Positions 35,169 through 42,580 of a stretch of 64,000 nucleotides of DNA are shown one piece after another. The notes below the pieces were generated by a model. The model was not told the DNA's origin. It made no database searches and saw nothing but the letters and a program-made list of their open reading frames with translations. The stretch is from Skermanella sp. TT6. GTDB taxonomy: Bacteria > Pseudomonadota > Alphaproteobacteria > Azospirillales > Azospirillaceae. How positions within the stretch are numbered: position 1 is the first letter of the stretch; the number at the start of each line of letters is the position of its first letter. The DNA is taken from the NCBI RefSeq assembly GCF_016653635.2, contig NZ_CP067420.1:2825501-2889500 (forward strand), in the 5' to 3' direction. A program made the translations under genes and the position numbers.

Positions 35169-35894
35169 ATGCGTGATCTACCGACCAGCCTGCCGCTTCG
35201 CCTGAAGGGCGTCCGTTATGCGGTCGGGGGAACGACGCTGATCCCCGGGCTGGACCTGGTGCTGGACGGGCGCGGTCCCACCGCGGTGCTCGGTCCCAAC
35301 GGTGCCGGCAAGAGCCTGACGTTGCGCCTCTGCCACGGCCTGATTCGCCCGACCGCCGGCACCGTGGATTGGCTCGGTCCCGGCGCGGCGCCCGGGCGCA
35401 GGCGGGACGCCATGGTGTTCCAGCGGCCGGTGATGCTGCGCCGGTCGGCATTCGGGAACCTCGTCCACGCGCTTGCCCTCTCGGGACTCGGGTACAAGGC
35501 CCGCCGCGAAGCCGCCCGCGCGGCACTCGACCGCTTCGGATTGGGCGCGCTGGCGGACCGGCCGGCTCGCGTCCTGTCGGGCGGCGAGCAGCAGCGACTC
35601 GCCTTGGCGCGCGCCTGGGCGCTGAAGCCCGAGGTGCTGTTCCTCGACGAGCCGACCGCCAACCTCGACCCCACGGCGACCCGGGCCGTCGAATCCATGA
35701 TCGGGGAATTCGTGCGCGACGGCATCAAGATCGTCATGACCACCCACGACCTCGGGCAGGCGCGCCGCATCGCGCAGGAAATCATCTTCCTCGACCGCGG
35801 CCGGCTGATCGAGCAGACGTCGGCCCCGGCCTTCTTCGACCAACCGCGGACCCGGGAAGCCGCAGCCTTCCTGAGAGGAGACCTCCTATGCTGA
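35169..35894 (+). CDS. tupC: ABC transporter ATP-binding protein, tungstate (Tup)-type
   Basis: A 241-residue ATPase subunit. Walker A is GPNGAGKS (about residues 43-50), the signature is LSGGEQQR, Walker B is VLFLDEPTANLD, and the switch His is in TTHDLGQARRIA. The tungstate assignment comes from the overlapping tupA gene rather than from the ATPase itself, since these subunits look much like other oxyanion and phosphate ATPases. The expected permease TupB is not found on either side. The start has only a modest GGGAAG ribosome binding site. Confidence 0.85.
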   Translation: MRDLPTSLPLRLKGVRYAVGGTTLIPGLDLVLDGRGPTAVLGPNGAGKSLTLRLCHGLIRPTAGTVDWLGPGAAPGRRRDAMVFQRPVMLRRSAFGNLVHALALSGLGYKARREAARAALDRFGLGALADRPARVLSGGEQQRLALARAWALKPEVLFLDEPTANLDPTATRAVESMIGEFVRDGIKIVMTTHDLGQARRIAQEIIFLDRGRLIEQTSAPAFFDQPRTREAAAFLRGDLLC

Positions 35895-36736
35895 CCATCC
35901 TGACGCGGCGGCGCCTGTTCGGCGCCCTTCTGGCCGCCGGCCTGTGGACGGCCTCGGCTCTCCCCGCCGCGGCGCAGGACCGCTTCATCACGGTCGCATC
36001 CACCACCTCGACCGAGCAGTCCGGCCTGTTCGCCCGTATCCTGCCGCTCTTCAAGGGCCAGACCGGCATCGACGTCCGAGTCGTGGCCCAGGGAACCGGC
36101 CAGGCGCTGGAGACGGGCCGCAGGGGCGACGCGGACGTTCTCTTCGTGCATGACACGAAGGCCGAGGAGAAGTTCGTCGCCGACGGCTTCGCCAGGAAGC
36201 GTCATGATGTGATGTACAACGATTTCGTGGTCGTCGGTCCCGCGTCCGACCCGGCCGGAATCAAGGGAACGAAGGACGTCTCGTCGGCCCTGAAGAAGAT
36301 CGCGGCCGCGGAGGTCCCGTTCGCCTCGCGCGGTGACGATAGCGGGACCCACAAGGCCGAACAGCGGCTTTGGCAGGCGGCCGGGGTGGATACCGCCTCG
36401 GCATCGACCGGCTGGTATCGGTCGACGGGATCGGGCATGGGGCCGACGTTGAACACCAGCGCCGCCATGGACGCCTATACCCTGGCCGACCGCGGAACCT
36501 GGCTGAGTTTCAAGAACCGGGGGAACCTGACCATCCTGCTCGAAGGGGACAAGCGCCTGTTCAACCAGTACGGCGTCATGCTGGTCAATCCGGAGAAGCA
36601 TCCGCATGTGAAGGTCGAGGACGGCGCGAGCTTCGTCGATTGGCTCGTTTCGGCCGAGGGGCAGGACGCCATAACCGGCCATAGGATCGACGGCGAGCAG
36701 CTTTTCTTTCCCAATGCCGACAAGGCGGGAAGCTGA
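35888..36736 (+). CDS. tupA: Tungstate-type ABC transporter substrate-binding protein
   Basis: A 282-residue periplasmic binding protein of the TupA family, which binds tungstate (and sometimes molybdate) with high selectivity. An RRR-containing signal peptide precedes ALPAAAQD. The mature protein shows the family fingerprint: VASTTSTEQSGLFARILP, the RGDADVLFVHDTKAEEKFV stretch, MYNDFVVVGP, RGDDSGTHKAEQRLW and LVNPEKHPHVK. Its ATG overlaps tupC by seven bases, and GAGGAGACC lies before it. Binding proteins of this group are usually encoded with a permease, which is missing here. Confidence 0.9.
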   Translation: MLTILTRRRLFGALLAAGLWTASALPAAAQDRFITVASTTSTEQSGLFARILPLFKGQTGIDVRVVAQGTGQALETGRRGDADVLFVHDTKAEEKFVADGFARKRHDVMYNDFVVVGPASDPAGIKGTKDVSSALKKIAAAEVPFASRGDDSGTHKAEQRLWQAAGVDTASASTGWYRSTGSGMGPTLNTSAAMDAYTLADRGTWLSFKNRGNLTILLEGDKRLFNQYGVMLVNPEKHPHVKVEDGASFVDWLVSAEGQDAITGHRIDGEQLFFPNADKAGS

Positions 36737-36837
36737 CGGCGATGGGACGCTCCTGGCATTGGCCGGTGCGGCGGATATAGTGGCGAACGGCGCGACCGCG
36801 TCCAAGACCGCTGGCCCGATGCAGAAGAGGTCCGGGA

Positions 36838-37731
36838 ATGTCCGACCTGATGAACACCCAGGAAGTGGCTGCCTATCTCCGGATCAAGGAACGCAAGATC
36901 TATGATTTGGTCCGGCAGGCCGCCATCCCCTGCACCCGCGTCGGCGGCAAGTGGCTTTTCCCCAAGGCCCAGATCGACCAGTGGCTGAAGCTGGCCGAGC
37001 CGTCCGCCGCCGAACGCCACGCCCCCGCAGCCACGGCCGCCCCCCGCGTGATCGCCGGAAGCCATGATCCTTTCCTCGAATGGTGCGTCTCGACGTCGGG
37101 CTGCGGGCTGGCCCTGCTGACCGGGGGGAGCCTGGATGGTCTGGAAAGGCTGGCGGGCGGTCAGGCCGCCGCCTGCGGCATCCATATCCTCTCGCCGGAC
37201 GGCGGCGGCTACAATGTGCCCGCGATCCGGAGCGAACTCGGCGACCTCGATGTGGTGGCGATCGAGTGGGCATGGCGGGAGCAAGGCCTTGTGCTCGCCT
37301 CCGGCAATCCGCTCGGCCTGTCCCGCATCGAGGATCTCGCGACGAAGGGGCCGCGCATCGCGGCGCGCCCCCCGGCCTCCGGCGCCCGCGTCCTGATGGA
37401 TCATCTGCTGGAAAGCGCCGGCATCGGCTGGAGCGACCTCGCGGTCGCCGAACATCCCGCACGCAGCGAACTGGAAGTCGGTCTCGCGATCCTCGACGGC
37501 CGTGCCGACACCGGCGTGGCGGTCCGTGCCGTGGCACGGCAACTCCGTCTGGATTTCGTGCCGCTTCATCGCGAACGTTACGACCTCGTGATGCGCCGCC
37601 GGGATTATTTCGAACCCGAAATGCAGGCGTTGCTTGCCTTCGCCCGGACGGAGGAGGCGATCGCCAAGTCCCGGGACCTTCTGGGCTACGATATCTCGAC
37701 CTTCGGCAAGGTCTGGTACAACGCTCCTTGA
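36838..37731 (+). CDS. HTH regulator with C-terminal periplasmic-binding-protein-like domain
   Basis: A 297-residue cytoplasmic protein. Residues about 5-53 (LMNTQEVAAYLRIKERKIY, then VGGKWLFPKAQIDQWL) form an excisionase/MerR-like winged HTH of the HTH_17 type. Residues about 65-290 resemble the PBP_like domain (PF12727), with GCGLALLTGGSLDGLERL and GARVLMDHLLESAGI. Proteins of this architecture are often found next to molybdate or tungstate transport genes and are thought to sense the oxyanion or cofactor. It lies 101 bases after tupA, same strand, with AGAGGTCCGGGA before the start, so regulation of the tup locus is the likely role. Confidence 0.82.
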   Translation: MSDLMNTQEVAAYLRIKERKIYDLVRQAAIPCTRVGGKWLFPKAQIDQWLKLAEPSAAERHAPAATAAPRVIAGSHDPFLEWCVSTSGCGLALLTGGSLDGLERLAGGQAAACGIHILSPDGGGYNVPAIRSELGDLDVVAIEWAWREQGLVLASGNPLGLSRIEDLATKGPRIAARPPASGARVLMDHLLESAGIGWSDLAVAEHPARSELEVGLAILDGRADTGVAVRAVARQLRLDFVPLHRERYDLVMRRRDYFEPEMQALLAFARTEEAIAKSRDLLGYDISTFGKVWYNAP

Positions 37732-37753
37732 CGGAGCTTCCTATTTCGACGGC

Positions 37754-37791
37754 TGGAAACGAAACAACGCCGCAGCGGATGCTGCGGCGTT
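37754..37791 (-). terminator. Terminator of tRNA-Asn
   Basis: Eleven-base perfect arms (AACGCCGCAGC at 37766-37776 and complement at 37781-37791) with a four-base loop lie 24 bases beyond the 3' end of tRNA-Asn. On the minus strand the hairpin is followed by GTTTCGTTTCC. It could also serve the regulator gene converging from the plus strand. Confidence 0.6.
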
Positions 37792-37814
37792 GCGGAAGGA
37801 AGACCTTCTTGATT

Positions 37815-37890
37815 TGGCTCCCGGTGCTGGACTCGAACCAGCGACAGGCGGATTAACAGTCCACTGCTCTACCAACTGAGCTAACCGGGA
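37815..37890 (-). tRNA. tRNA-Asn (GTT)
   Basis: A 76-nt cloverleaf on the minus strand. The acceptor stem TCCCGGT pairs with ACCGGGA, the anticodon loop CTGTTAA reads GTT, the T arm has GTTCGAG, and CCA is encoded. Confidence 0.97.
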
Positions 37891-37963
37891 TCAGTGAGAT
37901 GGTTTCTAGCAGCGGGATTTCGCGTCCGCAAGGGGAAATTCACGGAAAAACGACCGCTCGGTT

Positions 37964-38425
37964 TCATCTGATCCCGGCGCTTCTCCGGATCGCCTGGATG
38001 TCCTGGTCGAGCTGCTGGAGGAAGCGCGAGCGGTCCTGCTTTCCGAGCGGCGCCGGCCCGCCGGTGATCAGCCCGCTCTCGCGGAGATGCTGGCTCAGCT
38101 CGCGTCCGGCCAGCGCCTGCCCGATGGTGGCGTCGGTGAAGGGCTTGCCGGTCGAACCGATCACCCGGGCGCCGTTCTTCAGGCAGCGGGACGCCAGCGG
38201 GATGTCCGCGGTGACGACGATGTCGCCCTCGCCGCAATTCTCGGCGATCCAGTCGTCCGCGGCATCGAAGGAGCCGCTGACGACCACCAGCCTGATCCGC
38301 TCGTCGAACGGGACCCGGAAAGGGCTGTTCGCCACCAGCGTGACCTTGAGCCGGTACCGTTCGGCAACCCGATAGACCTCGTCCTTCACCGGACAGGCAT
38401 CGGCATCGACATAGATGTGGAGCAA
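37964..38425 (-). CDS. YaiI/YqxD family protein (DUF188)
   Basis: A 153-residue protein of the DUF188 family, a PIN-like fold predicted to be a nuclease but not characterised. The conserved N-terminal LLHIYVDADACPVKDEV, VSGSFDAADDWI, GDIVVTADIPLASRCL and GSTGKPFTDATIG are all present. The start is taken as TTG at 38425: GAAGGG lies about eight bases before it, family members begin at this point, and no ATG or GTG is suitably placed. It is divergent from a small exported protein gene. Confidence 0.88.
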   Translation of the reverse strand: MLHIYVDADACPVKDEVYRVAERYRLKVTLVANSPFRVPFDERIRLVVVSGSFDAADDWIAENCGEGDIVVTADIPLASRCLKNGARVIGSTGKPFTDATIGQALAGRELSQHLRESGLITGGPAPLGKQDRSRFLQQLDQDIQAIRRSAGIR

Positions 38426-38477
38426 CGTCCCGACCCTTCTTTTCGAATGCTTAACCGGCCCCGTTCTATCACATGGT

Positions 38478-38771
38478 ATGCGATACGCGACGGGAAGACG
38501 GTCGGGCCGGTTGCCGGTCCTGGGTTTTGCGACGGTCCTTGCCGGGGCCGCGGCGATGCTCTTGTCCGCCCTCCCCGCCCGGGCGAGCCAGGCCGAGGCG
38601 CGCTCCGTGGCGCTTGCCGCCAACTGCAAGCCGGGCAAGATCGAGCCGTTGCGACAGATCGTCGGCGGAGCGGGAGAAACGGTTTACAAGGTGTCCTGCA
38701 CCGGCGGGAAGTCCAAGGACGCCTTCGTCCTCGTCCAATGCCGGGTACACCAATGCGTCCTGCTGCGATGA
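38478..38771 (+). CDS. Small exported protein of unknown function
   Basis: A 97-residue protein with a clear signal peptide: basic MRYATGRRSGR, a hydrophobic core and an LPARASQA cleavage region. The mature part is about 60 residues and holds three cysteines (NCKPG, VSCTG, QCRVHQCV contains two of four), which suggests disulfide bonds. No domain is recognised. It starts 52 bases from the divergent DUF188 gene and its stop overlaps the region of the next gene's start, so the two probably form an operon. Confidence 0.6.
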   Translation: MRYATGRRSGRLPVLGFATVLAGAAAMLLSALPARASQAEARSVALAANCKPGKIEPLRQIVGGAGETVYKVSCTGGKSKDAFVLVQCRVHQCVLLR

Positions 38772-38782
38772 GGGGATACCGC

Positions 38783-39163
38783 ATGACCGACGCAGTTCCG
38801 CGTGTCGCGGCACTTCTCGCCGTCGGCGTGCTCGCCGGCTGCTCCCTTCTCGAAGGCCCGGTCGGCGTGGCCACCACCGGCGCTTCCGCCGTCCTGCTGG
38901 TGAATACCGGCAAGACGATCACCGACCATGCCGCGTCCTACGTCATGGACGAGGATTGCAGCCTGGTGAACTACGAGCGGACCCGCCATTACTGCCGCCC
39001 CTATCCCGAGGTGGTCACCCGGGTCGAGCCCGAACTCTACTGCTACCGGACCCTCGCCCAGGTCGAGTGCCATACCAGGCCGGAGCCTTACGGCAACAAG
39101 GAAACCCTGGTAGGGATCAGTCCCGCCTGGCCCCGCAAGGCGGAGCAGAAGCCCGAAAAATAA
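38783..39163 (+). CDS. Putative lipoprotein
   Basis: A 126-residue protein with a lipoprotein signal: LLAVGVLAGC contains a L-A-G-C lipobox at about residues 17-20, followed by Ser. The mature part has a hydrophobic GVATTGASAVLLVNTGKTI stretch and a cysteine-rich section (DEDCSLVNYERTRHYCRPY, LYCYRTLAQVECH). Function is unknown. GAGGGG precedes the ATG at 38783. An in-frame ATG at 38768 overlapping the previous stop is an alternative start. Confidence 0.72.
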   Translation: MTDAVPRVAALLAVGVLAGCSLLEGPVGVATTGASAVLLVNTGKTITDHAASYVMDEDCSLVNYERTRHYCRPYPEVVTRVEPELYCYRTLAQVECHTRPEPYGNKETLVGISPAWPRKAEQKPEK

Positions 39164-39187
39164 TCGGATCAGGCCAGGGCGGATGCC

Positions 39188-39682
39188 TCAGGTCTGGTGC
39201 TTGCGCGCGTAGAGCGCGGCCAGCGCCCGCATGGTCTGCTGGTGCTTGGCGCCGGCCTTGGTCGGCGGAACCGGGTTGGTCGTCCCCAGCTTCAGCGCGC
39301 CGGCCGACCGGGGAGGCGTCGCGGCGGCCGGGCGCGGCGGCATGCCCTGCCCCATCATGGACAAGGCCTTGTCCAGCGCTTCCGGCGACAGCTGGCGCGG
39401 CGGCGACGGCCGGCCGGCAGGCTTCTGGAGCAGGGGCTTCGGGACCGCGGGACTCTGGACCGTCGGCGCCGGCGCGGACACGGCCGTCGCGCCGGAACCC
39501 GGCCGCGTGACCCGCTCGACCGTTCCGGTCACGATTCCCTTCAGGTACGGCGTGACCAGCCCGCGCAGCAGCCGGTCGTCGGCCTGGGCCCAGCCCAGGA
39601 GGATGTCCTGGGCGCGGGCGCGGCTACCCTGCGAGGCGACCAGGGCCTCCCGGATCTTGGCATTGGTGTAGCTGTCGGACAT
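39188..39682 (-). CDS. Hypothetical protein
   Basis: A 164-residue protein of unknown function. Residues 1-60 (SYTNAKIREALVASQGSRAR, DDRLLRGLVTPYLKGIV) look helical and are likely the conserved part. Residues 65-150 are a disordered Pro/Ala-rich linker, and the end is basic (MRALAALYARKHQT). No signal peptide or membrane helix is seen. It lies 59 bases downstream of the acyl-CoA dehydrogenase on the same strand. Confidence 0.7.
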   Translation of the reverse strand: MSDSYTNAKIREALVASQGSRARAQDILLGWAQADDRLLRGLVTPYLKGIVTGTVERVTRPGSGATAVSAPAPTVQSPAVPKPLLQKPAGRPSPPRQLSPEALDKALSMMGQGMPPRPAAATPPRSAGALKLGTTNPVPPTKAGAKHQQTMRALAALYARKHQT

Positions 39683-39741
39683 GGCTCGCCACCGGAACGG
39701 AACTCCCAGCGCCAGTCTTTCGCGACGCGGTTAACAAAGCG

Positions 39742-40938
39742 TCACCGCCACCCCCAGAAATCCAGGCCTTCGTCCATGTAGAACCGGCTGAGCACCATCT
39801 TGTGGACCTCCGACGCCCCGTCCACCAGCCGGGCCTGCCGGGCATAGCGGTACATCCACTCCAGCGGCGTGTCCTTGGAATAGCCCCTCGCCCCGCACAG
39901 CTGGATCGCCGTGTCCACCGCCTTGTGCAGGGTTTCGCTGACCTGGATCTTCGCCATGGAAACCTCCTTCCGGGCGAAATCGCCCTGGTCGAGCTTCCAC
40001 GCCGCCCGCATGGTCAGGAGACGCCCGACCTCGATCGCCATGGCCGCCTCGCCCATCAGCCACTGCACGCCCTCGTGCTGGTGCAGCTTGGAGCCGAAGC
40101 TGTCGCGCTCCCGGACATAGGCCGCGGCGATCTCGGTCGCGCGCTTCGCCATGCCGAGCCATCGCATGCAGTGGGTCAGGCGCGCGGTGCCGAGGCGGAT
40201 CTGGGTCAGCTTCAACCCGTCGCCGATGTTCATCAACACGTTCTCGGGCGCGATCTCCAGCCCGTCGAAGCGCAGCTCGCAATGGCCGCCATGCTCCTCC
40301 GGTCCCATGATCGGGATGCGGCGGACGATCTCCCAGCCGGGCTGGTCGGCATCGAACAGGAAGGCGCTGAGCCCCTTCCGGGAGTCGTCGGAGGTCCGCG
40401 CGATCAGGATGAAGTGCCGGGCGACCCCGGCCCCCGTGATGTACCATTTGTGGCCGTTGACGACCCAGCGGTCGCCCCGCCATTCGGCCCGCGTCCTCAT
40501 CGCCGAAGGATCGGAGCCGGCGCCAGGCATGGGCTCGGTCATCGCGAAGGCGGAACGGACCTTGCCGTCGACGATCGGCTGCAGCCAGCGCTCCTTCTGG
40601 GCCTCGGTCGCGACCTTCTCCAGCACGATCATGTTGCCGTCGTCGGGAGCGGCGGCGTTGAACGCGACCGGGCCGAAGATCGACCGGCCCATCTCCTCGT
40701 ACAGGGCCGCCATGCCGACGACGCCGAGCCCCACGCCGCCCCGCGACTTGGGCATCTGCGGCGCCCACAGCCCGGCCTCCTTCGCCTGGGCGCGGAGGCT
40801 GGCCAGGGGAGCGTCGGCGATGTTCTCGTGCTCGTCGTAGTTCGCCGGATCGGTCTCGATCGGCAGGATGCGCCGGGCGACGAAGTCGCGGACGCGGAGC
40901 CGGTAATCCTCGACTTCGGGTGAAAGCGTGAAATCCAT
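39742..40938 (-). CDS. Acyl-CoA dehydrogenase family protein
   Basis: A 398-residue FAD enzyme that desaturates an acyl-CoA. The N-terminal helical domain, central beta domain (FAMTEPMPGAGSDPSAM, NGHKWYITGAG) and C-terminal helical domain (KIQVSETLHKAVDTAIQLCG, ARGYSKDTPLEWMYRYAR) are all present. Length is normal. Substrate range cannot be deduced. It is followed upstream by an SDR gene 30 bases away on the same strand, so the two probably act in one degradative or modification route. Confidence 0.92.
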   Translation of the reverse strand: MDFTLSPEVEDYRLRVRDFVARRILPIETDPANYDEHENIADAPLASLRAQAKEAGLWAPQMPKSRGGVGLGVVGMAALYEEMGRSIFGPVAFNAAAPDDGNMIVLEKVATEAQKERWLQPIVDGKVRSAFAMTEPMPGAGSDPSAMRTRAEWRGDRWVVNGHKWYITGAGVARHFILIARTSDDSRKGLSAFLFDADQPGWEIVRRIPIMGPEEHGGHCELRFDGLEIAPENVLMNIGDGLKLTQIRLGTARLTHCMRWLGMAKRATEIAAAYVRERDSFGSKLHQHEGVQWLMGEAAMAIEVGRLLTMRAAWKLDQGDFARKEVSMAKIQVSETLHKAVDTAIQLCGARGYSKDTPLEWMYRYARQARLVDGASEVHKMVLSRFYMDEGLDFWGWR

Positions 40939-40968
40939 GGAGGTTCACCAGAACAGTTGCTGAATTTC

Positions 40969-41733
40969 CTAGAGCGACCCGACCAGATGGCCGCCATCGA
41001 CCGCCAGCACGCTGCCGGTCATGTAACGGCTGCCGTCGGACGCCAGCAGCAGCAGCGGCCCGTCCAGGTCCGCCGCCTGGCCCAGCCGCCGCTGCGGGAT
41101 CCGCCGGATCAGGGCCTTGCCCGCATCGGTACCGAAGAACTCGCGGTTGATGTCGGTCTCGATATAGCCGGGCGCCAGCGCGTTGACGCGGATCTGATAG
41201 CGAGCCAGCTCCAGGGCCAGCTGCTTGGTCAACTGGACGAGCGCCGCCTTGGAGGTCGCGTAGGCGGTGACCTGCCCGCCCTGGCGCAGCCCGAGGATCG
41301 ACGCGATGTTGATGATGCTGCCGCCATGCCCGAGCCGCACCATGTGCCGCGCCACCTCGGTCGCGACCAGCCAGGCGCCCTTCAGGTTGGTGTCGAGCAC
41401 CCGGTCCCAGGACGCCTCGTCCTGGTCGAGCGCCGCCACCGTCTCGGTCACGCCGGAATTGTTGACCAGCACGGTGATCGGCCCCAGCTCGGTCTCGGCC
41501 GCCTCGACGGCGGCGCGCACCGACGCCGCGTCGGTGACGTCCAGCGGCACGGCGATCGCCCGCCCGTCGAAACCCTCGATTTCCTGGGCGACGGCCTTCA
41601 AGGCGTCCGGACGCCGCGCCGCCAGGGCCACCTTGGCGCCGGCCCGGGCCAGCGTGATCGCGAAATGCCGCCCAAGCCCGCCGGACGCGCCGGTGACGAA
41701 GGCTATATGGCCGGAAAGGTCTGTCGTGCTCAT
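40969..41733 (-). CDS. Short-chain dehydrogenase/reductase
   Basis: A 254-residue NAD(P)-dependent oxidoreductase of the classical SDR family. The nucleotide motif is TGASGGLG (residues 14-21), followed by LVNNSGVTE, a Ser in INIASILGL and YATSK with the catalytic Tyr and Lys. ATG at 41733 is chosen because it leaves the usual short N-terminus before the Rossmann motif; an upstream ATG would add 16 odd residues. Acyl-CoA substrates are possible given its operon with an acyl-CoA dehydrogenase. Confidence 0.92.
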   Translation of the reverse strand: MSTTDLSGHIAFVTGASGGLGRHFAITLARAGAKVALAARRPDALKAVAQEIEGFDGRAIAVPLDVTDAASVRAAVEAAETELGPITVLVNNSGVTETVAALDQDEASWDRVLDTNLKGAWLVATEVARHMVRLGHGGSIINIASILGLRQGGQVTAYATSKAALVQLTKQLALELARYQIRVNALAPGYIETDINREFFGTDAGKALIRRIPQRRLGQAADLDGPLLLLASDGSRYMTGSVLAVDGGHLVGSL

Positions 41734-41906
41734 GGTTCCTGCTGCCGATTTCTTTTCAAATGCCGCCGGTGCCGGGAGCACGGCCGGGCATTTCGTTTGT
41801 TCTACTGGCGGAGGCTCCCTCGGTCCCCAGGCGGATGGTTGGACCTGAACTCCGAAAGGTCAAGCACCCTCGCAATCGGAACGCTCAAGAGACTATAATC
41901 AGCGCC

Positions 41907-42569
41907 ATGATAGTGGAGATATATTCCGACCTGATCTGTCCGTGGTGCTACATCGGCAAGCGCCGGCTGGAACTCGCGCTCGCCGAGCGGCCCAGGCTGC
42001 CGCTGGAACGCCGCTGGCAGCCCTACGAGCTCAACCCGGACATGGCGCCGGCCGGGATCGACCGCGTGGCCTACCTCGCCGCGAAGTTCGGCGGCATCGA
42101 GCGGGCCCGGCAGGTCTACGGCGTGATCGAGGAGACCGCGGCCAAGGACGGCATCCCGATCCGGCTGGACCGCATCCGGCGGACGCCCAACACGCTCGCC
42201 GCGCACCGGCTGGTCCGGCTGGCCGGCCGGTCGGGGCTGGCCGACGTCATGACCGACCTCCTGTTCGACGCCTACTTCATCGAGAGCCTGGACATCGGCG
42301 ACCGCGACGTCCTGCTGTCCAAGGCGGCGCAGGCCGGCCTCGACCCGGACCTGACCCGCGATTACCTCGCCAGCAACCTGGACGTGGCGGCGATCAGGGC
42401 GACGGAATCGGTCGCCCGGCAACTGGGCATACAGGCCGTGCCCTGCTTCATCTTCAACCGGCGCTATGCGCTCGCCGGCGCCCAGGAGCCGACCGCCTTC
42501 ATGCCGCTGCTCGACCTCGCGGCGGAGGAGGTCGAGCCGGTGGCCCAGCAGGTCACCCCCCGCGCATAG
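41907..42569 (+). CDS. DsbA-family (FrnE-like) oxidoreductase
   Basis: A 220-residue cytoplasmic thioredoxin-fold protein of the FrnE/2-hydroxychromene isomerase-like group. The active site is Cys11-Pro-Trp-Cys14 in SDLICPWCYIGKRRLE, and the cis-proline loop is QAVPCF, with an extra Cys after the proline where most members have Phe or Thr. The helical insertion is typical. There is no signal peptide. It is divergent from the SDR (174 bases) and convergent with mfd (11 bases). The exact substrate is unknown. Confidence 0.88.
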   Translation: MIVEIYSDLICPWCYIGKRRLELALAERPRLPLERRWQPYELNPDMAPAGIDRVAYLAAKFGGIERARQVYGVIEETAAKDGIPIRLDRIRRTPNTLAAHRLVRLAGRSGLADVMTDLLFDAYFIESLDIGDRDVLLSKAAQAGLDPDLTRDYLASNLDVAAIRATESVARQLGIQAVPCFIFNRRYALAGAQEPTAFMPLLDLAAEEVEPVAQQVTPRA

Positions 42570-42580
42570 GCGCGCGGCGG

